Positions 7,315-16,220 of a DNA stretch of 64,000 nucleotides are shown here, in pieces. A program made the translations under genes and the position numbers. This DNA comes from Nostoc sp. JL33 (GTDB taxonomy: Bacteria; Cyanobacteriota; Cyanobacteriia; Cyanobacteriales; Nostocaceae), in the NCBI RefSeq assembly GCF_017114985.1, contig NZ_JABXKP010000075.1:62001-126000 (forward strand), in the 5' to 3' direction. Within the stretch, counting starts at the first letter, position 1; every line of letters starts with the position of its first letter. The notes under the pieces were generated by a model that saw nothing but the letters and a program-made list of their open reading frames with translations, did no database searches and was not told the origin of the DNA.

Positions 7315-9078
7315 TTAACTTCGTTGCCAAATTTTAATCGTCTTATCCAAACTCCCGCTAACCAACATCTCGCCGGAAGCTGTGAAGGCTAATGCTGTAA
7401 CTATATGAGTATGACCTGTAAATGTACCCAGCAATTCCCCGGTTTGTAGATGCCACAATTTAATAGTTTTATCAGCACTACCGCTAGCGATAATTTGACC
7501 ATCGGGACTTAAAGCGATCGCATATACTCTATCTCTATGTCCTTTGAGAGTATGAAGTAATTCCCCAGTCTCCAATTGCCAAATTTTAATCGTTTGATCC
7601 CAGCTACCACTCACCAGTAGTTTACCATCTGCACTGATTGCTAAGGAACCAACGATGTGAGAATGACCCATGAGGGTGTGCAGTGGTTGTGTGTCCTTTA
7701 AACTTTTGACTCCCGTCTGGGGTAAGGTGCGCCAGACTTTAATTTTGCGATAGCTACCTGTAATCAGAGTTTCCCCATCTCGACTCAAAACTAGGGAATG
7801 AGCAGCTGTATCATCTAAAGAGAGTGCGATCGCAACCTGACGTTGCATCAAATCCCAAAACAGAATTTTTCTGTCATCTCCGCCAGTCGCTAACATTCTG
7901 CCATCTGGAGTAAAGGCAGCACACCGCACTACCCCATTATGTTTGTGCAAAATATCTATCAAGTCTAAAGCGCCTACATGCCAAAGCTTAATTGTGGAAT
8001 CTGCACCGCAACTCACTAAAGTCTGTCCATCTGAACTAAAAGCTAGAGAATTCACTTCATCCACCAGCCCAGATATCACCCAAGGATACTCTGACAATGT
8101 ATCTATTAATTCACCCTTGCTTAAATCCCAGAGCTTTGTTTCTCCACGGCTACCACTAGCCAATATGGGTAAGGCTTTGCCATTCCCACACCCGGAACTG
8201 AAAGCTAGGCAATTAATACCTCTGTTGTGTCCTTTCAAAGTCTGCCAACATTCCCAGTCACCGATTATATCCTTAAGGCAATGCTCTGATGGTAGAGTCT
8301 GTATTGTATCTGCGATCGCTCTCTCATTAATTAATAGCGACGTGTCTTTTTTGCCAATAAGTGATTCTAAATACCAACTCAACCCCCCCGCATACAACAA
8401 TTTACTTGGAGTCAGATACAGTTTTGGTTCAGTCAGTTCAATTTGATTTGCAGGTAAAAAGCCTGTAATTATGCTTTGTTTTTCGTATCCTAAATTACCT
8501 GTAGATGGATAAAACAAACACAGAAAAATTAATACTTGGTGATTTTTTAAATCTTCTTGAGTAACTGACCACCTAATTTTGTCTTTCTTAATACCATTAA
8601 AACTTTCTCCATCAGCAACATGAACTTGAACACTTAGCTGAGGATTATCTTTGAGTACATAAGAGAATTTGCTTTCGCCACCCAAATTTCCCTCATCATC
8701 TAAAATCATGTTTTGCAAAGTATCTTGTGACACCTTTTTTACCAACTTACCCAAACGTTCAGTTATCACCCAATCAACAATATGCTCCCGAAAAAGATAA
8801 TCTTGGGCTTGCTGTTGGAAGTATTTGGGAAAAGGTATCGTCCAGTCGGGAGGCTCAGGATATTCAGGCGGCGTAGGCGGCGGATTTTTGGCGAGAACTT
8901 CTGCTTGTTGGCGAGAAAGCTCTTGGAGTTTTGCCAAAGGCTCGCCCCAAAATCCGATAATTTCAGTGTGACAACCTTTAACTTGACTTTCCAGCAAAGA
9001 TAAGTCATAAGTTTTAGGTTTTTTCACACGTTGAAGGAAGTCAGTTTGTTGAGCTTTGAGTAAGCTAATCCAATCCAT
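7315..9078 (-). CDS. WD40 repeat protein with unique N-terminal domain
   Basis: 587 residues. Residues 1 to about 285 show no domain I recognise: a Pro-rich segment near 65-80 (NPPPTPPEYPEPPDW) and a probable alpha/beta region. From about 285 to the end there are about seven WD40 blades, for example HNRGINCLAFSS, DEVNSLAFSSDGQTLVSCG, NGVVRCAAFTPDGRMLATGG, SHIVGSLAISADGKLLVSGS, RDRVYAIALSPDGQIIASGS and THIVTALAFTASGEMLVSGS, most ending in IKLW/IKIW. Such a propeller is a protein-binding platform. No kinase, NACHT or caspase partner domain is present, unlike many cyanobacterial WD40 proteins. It is probably transcribed alone. Confidence 0.85.
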   Translation of the reverse strand: MDWISLLKAQQTDFLQRVKKPKTYDLSLLESQVKGCHTEIIGFWGEPLAKLQELSRQQAEVLAKNPPPTPPEYPEPPDWTIPFPKYFQQQAQDYLFREHIVDWVITERLGKLVKKVSQDTLQNMILDDEGNLGGESKFSYVLKDNPQLSVQVHVADGESFNGIKKDKIRWSVTQEDLKNHQVLIFLCLFYPSTGNLGYEKQSIITGFLPANQIELTEPKLYLTPSKLLYAGGLSWYLESLIGKKDTSLLINERAIADTIQTLPSEHCLKDIIGDWECWQTLKGHNRGINCLAFSSGCGNGKALPILASGSRGETKLWDLSKGELIDTLSEYPWVISGLVDEVNSLAFSSDGQTLVSCGADSTIKLWHVGALDLIDILHKHNGVVRCAAFTPDGRMLATGGDDRKILFWDLMQRQVAIALSLDDTAAHSLVLSRDGETLITGSYRKIKVWRTLPQTGVKSLKDTQPLHTLMGHSHIVGSLAISADGKLLVSGSWDQTIKIWQLETGELLHTLKGHRDRVYAIALSPDGQIIASGSADKTIKLWHLQTGELLGTFTGHTHIVTALAFTASGEMLVSGSLDKTIKIWQRS

Positions 9079-9509
9079 CTACATTCCTGCGGCAAACTAT
9101 TGCATACCTACGGTAAGCTATACCAACGCAATTACTCAAGTTTATAACCTTAGTTAATTAAAAATTCCGTAATCTTAGCAGTCTAATAAAACACAACCAT
9201 TAGCATATATTTGCGGTAAAGATCGAGATAGATAGCACTTAGACATTTGATTAACTGATGCAGCTAAAGTATAGAGAATTCAATTATGTCAGTCAATTCT
9301 AACGGAAATGGAGAACGAGATACTGTTTCCCTAGAAACAGTTCTAGCTGCAAAGGAAAGTTTAATCCCAGAGGGATTTAAAAGGTTGCGGTAACGTTAAG
9401 TCAATAAATCCCTACAAAAAAATCACCTATTACAGCAGGGTAAAAGTAAACCACCCATCCCAAATAAATCAAACCCTTGCGGTATAATAATTACGAATTA
9501 CGAATTATT
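9079..9509. other. Intergenic with one very short reading frame
   Basis: The only coding-like feature is 9286-9393 on the plus strand (35 codons: MSVNSNGNGERDTVSLETVL, AAKESLIPEGFKRLR), which has a natural N-terminus-like composition but no partner downstream. It may be the front of a lost gene or a small protein. The rest is AT-rich with no repeat seen. Confidence 0.4.
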
Positions 9510-9905
9510 TTAACCTTTGCGTTTTGGTTGTCTGGGTGTAGTACTTACATCAGAGGAGTCGCCAAAAGTATCCCTTGCCTCGATCTGTTTAATTTTCAAT
9601 TGCAAGTTCAAGTCATCACTGCTAACAATTGTTTCTAAATTTGCTAGTCTTTGCTCTAACAGTTCTATTTGCTGCTGTTGCAAATAGTTAGTTTTTGATT
9701 TACGCTCATCAGAACGCCAAACAGCAACTGTACCAACAGTTGCGCCACCAATAGCAACTAAAGGAAGAATAGCACCGCTTTTAGTAACGACTGAAAGTGG
9801 GACGCAAACTCCGAGAATGGCTACTGTAATTACCCAAATTCTTGTGGTGGCAGATAATCTGACATCTTGGTATTGTTCTAAATTTGCTTGAGATTTTTTA
9901 GCCAT
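9510..9905 (-). CDS. Small membrane protein with coiled-coil tail
   Basis: 131 residues. Two hydrophobic segments (IWVITVAILGVCVPLSVVT, about 23-41; and GAILPLVAIGGATVGTVAVW, about 44-63) are followed by a Gln/Leu-rich coiled coil (QQQQIELLEQRLANLETIV, about 75-95) and a polar tail ending PRQPKRKG. It probably sits in the inner or thylakoid membrane with the tail in the cytoplasm. I do not recognise the family. A monocistronic gene: neighbours face away or lie far off. Confidence 0.6.
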   Translation of the reverse strand: MAKKSQANLEQYQDVRLSATTRIWVITVAILGVCVPLSVVTKSGAILPLVAIGGATVGTVAVWRSDERKSKTNYLQQQQIELLEQRLANLETIVSSDDLNLQLKIKQIEARDTFGDSSDVSTTPRQPKRKG

Positions 9906-10060
9906 AAGTAAATCCCTTGAAAAGTTATTTGCTAGATTGCCACAATTGTTTACTAAAATACTTCCTACAACTAGGTTAAGTATAATTCTTGTACTAATAT
10001 TTTTGAATTACCAGTAGGTAAAATCCCAACCAGCGAAATGATTTTCCTGACTTTTATCCA

Positions 10061-10080
10061 GACGCGATTAATCGCGTCTT
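10061..10080. repeat. GACGCGATTAATCGCGTC palindrome
   Basis: A near-perfect palindrome (AGACGCGATTAATCGCGTCT). The same sequence is at 27268-27287 and 35781-35800, all intergenic. Relatives with the same arms but other centres sit inside the atzE and nrdJ reading frames. Confidence 0.75.
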
Positions 10081-10202
10081 TACTGCTGCCTTCTGCTTTC
10101 TACTTAGTTACTTCGTTATTTTAGATCATTAGATTTTGCTTGTGAGGAACAGTTGTACACTGAGAGGAAGATTTTCTTGAAGTCATAGTAAGGAAAGTAC
10201 AG

Positions 10203-11186
10203 ATGACAGTTCGTGCTTTTTTTGAAGCTGCCAAAGTTGAGGGTGTTCAGTCACCTTACGATACCATTCACCTGAAAATCCTCTATCCAGCACAGACACC
10301 GGAGAGTCAGCTAGAAAAAAGTATAAGAATTGAGCCAGCTAATCCAGAAAAAGCACCTTTTCCAGTAGTGATTTTCTTCAATGGCTATAACTGTGATGCC
10401 CAACAATACCAATGGTTAGCAATTAAATTGGCTGAACGTGGATTGGTAGTGGTTCTGTTTAATTGGATTACCAAAAATCTATCAGGCGTAATTAGCCTTA
10501 CACCTGGGGTTGATTTTGAAAAGCTGAAGCCCACAATTTATCCTACTGCTCCCACAGCTTTGGCTTTGCCAGCACTCCTAACTAAACTCGAACAGTTACA
10601 AAATCAAGGAATTTTAGCAGGAATGTTGGATTTACAACGGATTATTCTCGGTGGACACTCTGCGGGTGGTTTAGTATCGCTCACAAATGCTGACCCTCGG
10701 TTTTTCCCTGGAGTTGTTGCATCTTTTGCTTATGGCGCAAGTAGCAGAGGACTTTTAACCATAGGGTATGAACCAGGAATTATCTTGCCTTTACCAGATT
10801 CCCTACCACTGCTACTGATGGGAGGAACCTGTGATGGATTCATGCTTGCCAGTAGCGAACTCTATGGTGTAAGTCCTGGGGATGCTACTATCCCAGTTAC
10901 ACGTACATTCCAAGAAGGAATTGCTGGGGGACGAAATGACAGCTATCTGGTAATCTTAGAGGGAGCAAATCACTTTGCGATCGTTGATGAGCCAGACTCC
11001 ACTACAGTTGGACCCTCTCTCGACTTAAAAGCTACTCAATCCCAAGAAAATTTGCGTTTGCTGATGAGTGAAATTATTGGTCTGTTTATTGACACTTATG
11101 TTCGCCACCAGCCAGAAGCATCCCAGCAGCTTGAGCAATTATTAACTGCTGCCAATCCTCTGATAAAATCCTTTGAGCGTAAGTAG
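10203..11186 (+). CDS. Alpha/beta hydrolase, chlorophyllase/dienelactone hydrolase-like
   Basis: 327 residues. The nucleophile elbow is GGHSAGGLVS (Ser around residue 152). The N-terminal strand PFPVVIFFNGYNCDAQQYQW carries the oxyanion-hole region, and GANHFAIVDEPDS near residue 260 provides the catalytic His. The layout fits chlorophyllase-like or PHB-depolymerase-like esterases; the substrate is unknown. It is cytoplasmic, with no signal peptide. The start ATG at 10203 follows AGGAAAG. The next gene begins 11 nt downstream on the same strand, so they form a two-gene operon with an NAD(P)-binding protein. Confidence 0.8.
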   Translation: MTVRAFFEAAKVEGVQSPYDTIHLKILYPAQTPESQLEKSIRIEPANPEKAPFPVVIFFNGYNCDAQQYQWLAIKLAERGLVVVLFNWITKNLSGVISLTPGVDFEKLKPTIYPTAPTALALPALLTKLEQLQNQGILAGMLDLQRIILGGHSAGGLVSLTNADPRFFPGVVASFAYGASSRGLLTIGYEPGIILPLPDSLPLLLMGGTCDGFMLASSELYGVSPGDATIPVTRTFQEGIAGGRNDSYLVILEGANHFAIVDEPDSTTVGPSLDLKATQSQENLRLLMSEIIGLFIDTYVRHQPEASQQLEQLLTAANPLIKSFERK

Positions 11187-11197
11187 TTAAATTTATT

Positions 11198-11875
11198 ATG
11201 ACAAGTGCATCTTATATTTTTCTGGCTGGAGCAAGTCGCGGTGTTGGTCGAGAAATTGCTCAATATCTCACAGCGCAACAGCTAAAGGTCAAAGCACTCC
11301 TGAGAACAACAGCAGTTGCTACTGAACTAGAAAGAATCGGTATTGAGGTAGTTCTGGGAGATGCCTTGAATATTGGCGATGTAGAACGCGCAATGCTGAC
11401 AGATGAACCTATTCACACGGTTATCAGTACAATTGGCGGTTTACCATCAGATGTAGAAAGGCCCGATTACCCTGGTAATAAAAATCTGATTGATGCAGCA
11501 GTTAAAGCTGGGGTACAAAAGTTTATTCTTGTATCTTCCATTGGTGCTGGCAATAGTGTTGTTGCTGCGTCACCCCAAGTTTTAGCGGTACTGGGAAAAG
11601 TTTTAGCTGAGAAAGACAAAGCTGAACAACACTTAATTGCCAGTGGACTTACCTATACAATCATCCGTCCTGGTGGACTAAAGTCAGAACCAGCAACGGG
11701 TAATGGCGTTTTGACTGAAGATCCACACATTATTGGTAGTATCAATCGTGCAGATGTGGCGCAGTTAGTTGGTCGCTGTTTAAATAGCGAACGCGCCAAT
11801 AATAAAATTTTGTCAGCAGTAGACCGAAACATGCTGTTTGGACGCATTGAATTTGCAGAATTTAGTTTGGGTTAG
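11198..11875 (+). CDS. NAD(P)-binding atypical SDR protein (NmrA/YwnB-like)
   Basis: 225 residues beginning with a Rossmann motif variant (FLAGASRGVGREIAQYL, GxSxGxG type). It continues with DVERAMLTDEPIHTVISTIG, then FILVSSIGAGNS and YTIIRPGGLKSEPATGNGVL, which is the pattern of atypical short-chain dehydrogenases. The catalytic Tyr-x-x-x-Lys is absent at the usual place, so it may act as a redox sensor or isomerase rather than a classic dehydrogenase. It forms an operon with the hydrolase upstream (11-nt gap). Confidence 0.8.
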   Translation: MTSASYIFLAGASRGVGREIAQYLTAQQLKVKALLRTTAVATELERIGIEVVLGDALNIGDVERAMLTDEPIHTVISTIGGLPSDVERPDYPGNKNLIDAAVKAGVQKFILVSSIGAGNSVVAASPQVLAVLGKVLAEKDKAEQHLIASGLTYTIIRPGGLKSEPATGNGVLTEDPHIIGSINRADVAQLVGRCLNSERANNKILSAVDRNMLFGRIEFAEFSLG

Positions 11876-11910
11876 TGCCCCTGGAGCTTCTTTTCAACGT
11901 CCCATGCCTT

Positions 11911-14025
11911 TTAGATCAACTTGTCAGGTGTAATAGGTAAATCACGGATGCGCTTACCTGTGGCATGGTAAACTGCATTGGCGATCGCAGCTGAAACACC
12001 TGTGATCCCAATTTCGCCTACACCTCTTACACCTGCTGGGTTGAAGTTGAGGTCAGGTTCGCCGACGAAGGCCACCTGAATGCGAGGAATATCTGCATGG
12101 GCTGGGAAGTGATAGGTAGCAAGGTCATAAACCACGGGATAGCCAATGTTTGGATCAACTTGGCACTCCTCCATTAAGGCTTGACCAATACCCATGATCA
12201 CACCACCACGGACTTGACTGGCTGCTGTCTTAGAGTTGATAACTCGCCCGATATCCATTACAGACACCCAGCGCGTCACCCGCAAACGTCCGATTTCTTC
12301 ATCCACGCTGACTTCGCAAAAATGTGCGCCCCAAGATTGGAACGCCCATTTCTTGGTTTCATCGCCAGGAGCGGAGGATGCTGTGGCTTCAATTGCTGGT
12401 TGGCCGGACTGACTCAGAGTTGCAAACGCCTCCTGTGCAGTCTTAGCATTAGCAGTTTTGAGAACTTGCTCACAAGCTGACATGACCGCCGGGAGGAGAG
12501 ATGCTGTCATCATGGAACCACCCGCCATGCCTCCATCTGGTAGCAAGGAGTCACCCAACTCTACATGTATCTGTTCGACGGGTAGCCCCAATGCGTCTGC
12601 TGCTGTGGCTGCAACAACGGTATATGCGCCAGTGCCCATGTCATTCCCGGCAGTGAGAAGATGGGCAGTACCATCTGGTAGCAGCCGTACCTTGACTGAT
12701 GCTTTACCCCGCCTGCCAGGGTAGGTTGCTGCCGCCATCCCCCAACCAACGAGTTTACCATCGCGTGTCAAAGAACGCGGCTGTTTTGGTCTGTCTTTCC
12801 AGCCAAATTGCTCCGCACCCAAGAGCAAACAGTCAGCAAAATGTTTGGCTGAGAATGGCTGACCTTCGCGTTGGTGTTCTTTAGTTTCATTTTTCAGGCG
12901 CAGTTCTACCGGGTCAATCTTTAGCATCCAGGCCAGTTCGTCCATCGCTGACTCTAACGCCCACATCCCAGGATTCTCTCCTGGGGCGCGCATGAATGTT
13001 GGTGTACCGATGTTCAGCACTCCTAGTTCCTGCTTCAGTTGCAAGTTCGGCGCTGTGTACATAACTGGCGTGACCGCAGTACAGCTTTCTGTAAAGACAT
13101 CCACTGGTGAGGTATAGGATTTAACCTCATGGGCGATCGCAGTTAAACTACCATCAGCAGTTGCTCCCAAACGCATAGTTTGCTCGGTTTGGGAGCGGTG
13201 TCCGGCGTTCGCTGTCATTTGCCGTCGGCTGAGGACGACTCTGAGAGGACGCTGAAGTTCACGGGCAGCCGCAGCACAGAGAATACCGTGGGGCCAGGGA
13301 AAGGCTTTAGAGCCGAAAGCTCCACCCAAAAAAGGTGTGACGACGCGAACCCGTTCAGTTGGCAGTCCAAAGAGTTCCGCATAGGTGCGCTGGCTTGCCG
13401 ACACCCACTGGGACGGTTCGTAAACAGTCAGTGAATTTGCATCTTGCCAGTGGGCAATGATGGCATGGGGTTCCATCGCCGCGTGCAGTTCGATGGCTGT
13501 CTTGTAGGTAGCGTCAATTTTTGCTGTTGCACTCGCCATCCCTGCCGCAAAATTCCCTTTTTCAAACTTTAGGTCTTGACCAAACTGCGGTGGTGCCTGA
13601 TTGAAGGTGGCTTTCGTAGCTTCCACGACTGGCTTTTGACTTGTGTATTCCACCTTGACCAAATGCGCCGCATCACGCGCCCGCTCGAAGGTGTCTGCTA
13701 CTACCAAACCGATAATTTGCCCTGCATAGTGAATTTTGTCATCCGACAACGGCAGACGAGCCTCGTAGATTTTCGAGGTCATAAAGTCGTTGGCTGGCGT
13801 AAACACTTTAGGCGAGTTTTTATGCGTGAAAACATCTATCACACCTACTGCCTTTTCTGCCACAGTAGTGTCGATGTTTTTAATTTGCCCATTGGCAGTG
13901 CTGGCGGTGACAAGATAACCGTGAACCAGACCTGGAATTTGATGTTCTGCGGCGTAGGTTGCCGTGCCCGTAACCTTTGCCCGTCCATCCTTGCGGTTGA
14001 TGGCAGTCCCAATTACTTTGTTCAT
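11911..14025 (-). CDS. paoC: Aldehyde oxidoreductase, molybdopterin-binding subunit
   Basis: 704 residues, the large subunit of a three-subunit xanthine dehydrogenase-family enzyme, closest in arrangement to E. coli PaoABC. Visible elements: the N-terminal AIDHDGRAKVTG-like start (RKDGRAKVTGTATYAAE), FLGGAFGSKAF, FMRAPGENPGMWALES, GNDMGTGAYTVVAATAADAL, and the C-terminal GVRGVGEIGITGVSAAIANA, which holds the catalytic Glu. It oxidises aldehydes to acids using a molybdenum cofactor. Its start overlaps the FAD-subunit stop by 4 nt (ATGA), so it is the last gene of the operon. A dedicated cofactor-insertion gene (paoD/xdhC) is not seen nearby. Confidence 0.9.
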   Translation of the reverse strand: MNKVIGTAINRKDGRAKVTGTATYAAEHQIPGLVHGYLVTASTANGQIKNIDTTVAEKAVGVIDVFTHKNSPKVFTPANDFMTSKIYEARLPLSDDKIHYAGQIIGLVVADTFERARDAAHLVKVEYTSQKPVVEATKATFNQAPPQFGQDLKFEKGNFAAGMASATAKIDATYKTAIELHAAMEPHAIIAHWQDANSLTVYEPSQWVSASQRTYAELFGLPTERVRVVTPFLGGAFGSKAFPWPHGILCAAAARELQRPLRVVLSRRQMTANAGHRSQTEQTMRLGATADGSLTAIAHEVKSYTSPVDVFTESCTAVTPVMYTAPNLQLKQELGVLNIGTPTFMRAPGENPGMWALESAMDELAWMLKIDPVELRLKNETKEHQREGQPFSAKHFADCLLLGAEQFGWKDRPKQPRSLTRDGKLVGWGMAAATYPGRRGKASVKVRLLPDGTAHLLTAGNDMGTGAYTVVAATAADALGLPVEQIHVELGDSLLPDGGMAGGSMMTASLLPAVMSACEQVLKTANAKTAQEAFATLSQSGQPAIEATASSAPGDETKKWAFQSWGAHFCEVSVDEEIGRLRVTRWVSVMDIGRVINSKTAASQVRGGVIMGIGQALMEECQVDPNIGYPVVYDLATYHFPAHADIPRIQVAFVGEPDLNFNPAGVRGVGEIGITGVSAAIANAVYHATGKRIRDLPITPDKLI

Positions 14026-15017
14026 ACTACACCTCCTCCTTTGGCTGACACCGTGAGTGCGCGACGAATTGCCCGCTTTGCCAAGTCAACTTTGAAACTG
14101 TTATGAGTTAATGGTTTAGCTTCTTGAAGTGCAATTTCTGCCGCCTGTTGAAACGTTGCAGTATTGGCACTCTTGCCGATCAAAAACTTTTCTGCTTCCT
14201 TTGAGCGCCAAGGTTTATGGGCTACGCCACCCATTGCCAAGCGCACATTCTGAATCTGCTCACCCGCTAAGTCAACCGCAGCTGCCACAGAGACTAACGC
14301 AAAGGCATAGGAAGTGCGATCGCGTAACTTTAAGTAAACCCCTGATTTGGCAAACGGCACTGGGGGCAGAATCACAGAGGTAATCAACTCACCTGGCTCT
14401 AAGTTTGTATCTCGCTGGGGTGTGTTCCCTGGTAGTCGGTGAAAGTCTATCAATGGTATCTGCCGCTTACCCTTGGGGCCTTCCACAACAACAACAGCAT
14501 CCAGAGCCGCAAGAGGGACACACATATCCGAGGGTTGAACTGCCACGCATTGGTCACTGGCCCCAAGGATGGCGTGCATCCGGTTGATGCCCGTTGCTGC
14601 CGGACAGCCGCTTCCCGGTTGCCGTTTGTTGCAAGGGAAGGCGGTATCGTAGTAGTAGGGACAGCGAGTGCGTTGCAGTAGGTTGCCCCCTACGGTTGCC
14701 ATATTGCGGATTTGCTGAGACGCACCAGAAAGAATCGCCCGGGACAGTATTGGATAATCGCGGCGAACATCAGGATGGTCTGCCACTGCTGTGTTAGTTA
14801 CCAGCGCTCCAATGCTCAGACCACCTTCATTTGTGCGTTCAATGCGCTTCATCTCTAATCGAGAGATGTCGATAAGTTGCGATGGCTCATCTAAGAAAAC
14901 CTTGAGACGGTCAACCAAATTCGTACCGCCCGCAATCAATATCGCATTTTGGTCATTTGTTGCGCGTTCAACCGCATCTTTCACAGAGGTAGCACGGGTG
15001 TAAGTGAAGTTGTTCAT
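14022..15017 (-). CDS. paoB: Aldehyde oxidoreductase, FAD-binding subunit
   Basis: 331 residues. FAD-binding signatures IAGGTNLVDRLKVFLDEPS and NMATVGGNLLQRTRCPYYY are present. The segment RCPYYYDTAFPCNKRQPGSG with the following Cys residues (SGCPA, DQCVA) matches the extra [4Fe-4S] loop known from the PaoB type, which sets it apart from ordinary XdhB subunits. It relays electrons between the molybdenum subunit and the [2Fe-2S] subunit or the acceptor. It overlaps both neighbours by 4 nt, consistent with strict co-translation. Confidence 0.9.
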   Translation of the reverse strand: MNNFTYTRATSVKDAVERATNDQNAILIAGGTNLVDRLKVFLDEPSQLIDISRLEMKRIERTNEGGLSIGALVTNTAVADHPDVRRDYPILSRAILSGASQQIRNMATVGGNLLQRTRCPYYYDTAFPCNKRQPGSGCPAATGINRMHAILGASDQCVAVQPSDMCVPLAALDAVVVVEGPKGKRQIPLIDFHRLPGNTPQRDTNLEPGELITSVILPPVPFAKSGVYLKLRDRTSYAFALVSVAAAVDLAGEQIQNVRLAMGGVAHKPWRSKEAEKFLIGKSANTATFQQAAEIALQEAKPLTHNSFKVDLAKRAIRRALTVSAKGGGVV

Positions 15018-15727
15018 CTGAGCATCTCCTGGGGTTCATTGACCATCACAGCTGCGGCAGGAGAGGGCGGTTTTTGTCCTATTACCTGCTGGACTGCTGC
15101 CACAATGCCGTTGTAAGCGCTACATCGACAGAGATTACCACTCAGTCGCTCCTGAATTTCAGCTTCAGAGAGTTCAGCCAACTGTGGGGGACGAGTCAAA
15201 TCTGGCGTGACAACGCTGGCACAGCCGCGTTTGACTTCATCAAGTAAGGCAACAGAAGCACAAATCTGTCCTGGGGTACAATAACCGCACTGGAAGCCAT
15301 CGTTATCAATGAATGCTGCCTGCACTGGATGGAGAGTATCGCCCTTCGCCAGCCCTTCAATGGTGACGATCGCCTTGTCTTCCTGCATCACTGCCAGAGT
15401 CAGGCAGGAATAAACTCGCTCACCATCGATCAGAACAGTACAGGCCCCACACTGCCCATGATCACACCCCTTTTTACTGCCCACTAGCCCCAAGCGATCG
15501 CGCAGGGCATCTAAGAGTGTGACACGCGGCTCAAGCTCAAGGGTTTGCTGCTCACCGTTAACAGTAAGTTTCACGTTTATCTCACCTGGGTTACTTTGGC
15601 TAGCGTCCTTTGCTATAGTTGCCTGATTCAGTAATGAGGGAGCGGCTATACCCGTTCCGGCAGCAGTCTCTACCTGTCCCAAAAAACCGGGTTGGGATGT
15701 TTTTTCCATCCTTTTTTCCTGTTCCAT
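15014..15727 (-). CDS. paoA: Aldehyde oxidoreductase, [2Fe-2S] subunit
   Basis: 237 residues. The ferredoxin-type cluster motif GCDHGQCGACTVLIDGERVY is followed by the second cluster motif FQCGYCTPGQICAS and GNLCRCSAY. It carries electrons out of the molybdenum centre. The N-terminal 50 residues are an extension with no twin-arginine motif, although the E. coli PaoA has a Tat signal; residues GTGIAAPSLL look like a decayed or non-functional export segment, so the location is probably cytoplasmic. First gene of the operon, ATG at 15727. Confidence 0.9.
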   Translation of the reverse strand: MEQEKRMEKTSQPGFLGQVETAAGTGIAAPSLLNQATIAKDASQSNPGEINVKLTVNGEQQTLELEPRVTLLDALRDRLGLVGSKKGCDHGQCGACTVLIDGERVYSCLTLAVMQEDKAIVTIEGLAKGDTLHPVQAAFIDNDGFQCGYCTPGQICASVALLDEVKRGCASVVTPDLTRPPQLAELSEAEIQERLSGNLCRCSAYNGIVAAVQQVIGQKPPSPAAAVMVNEPQEMLR

Positions 15728-16220
15728 AATTCGTCCTTCTAGATTGAATAATCCAGTAATTCTGAGAACTTAGGGATATGCATAGCTATTTAGTATTGTG
15801 TACATAATTAAAGTAAAGTGCAGGTAATAGTTTGGGGAAATAAGGAAAAAATCAGACACAGTACGCTTCCCCAAATAGCCGGATCATCTTCTCAGCCGTG
15901 GATTTAGCATGATATTGCTGTTTGAGGCTAAATTCTCAGTTTTGGTTTTTAGACAGATCGCATTAGAACTTCAGTCTAAAAGCTTGATTAAAACAATACC
16001 TTTGTTTTTTGTGTCAATCAATTCTGCTGGACTGCGTATTAGGAAAATATATTCCCAATACGCAGTACCCAGTAGTGGAGGGTCATTCATCAGTATTCTT
16101 GACGTGGCAACAGAAGTAAATCTGGCGTTGCAGAACAGTGGGATGAATTTGGGCAAGCAGGAGATATCAGCCTTAGTTGCTGCTACATCCGGCAAATATG
16201 CAACGCCGTAAATCTCAATT
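15728..16220. other. Intergenic with a strong hairpin
   Basis: Holds the pao operon promoter region on its left side. A near-perfect 36-bp palindrome occupies 16031-16066 (ACTGCGTATT...AATACGCAGT, 16 of 18 base pairs). Overlapping open frames on both strands (15909-16211 plus, 15971-16228 minus) have no recognisable domain and are not called genes. Confidence 0.5.

Noticed and set aside
12181..14106. Several plus-strand open frames (88-176 codons) over the pao operon
   Set aside because: They are antisense to clear aldehyde oxidoreductase genes, have no domains, and reflect codon composition.
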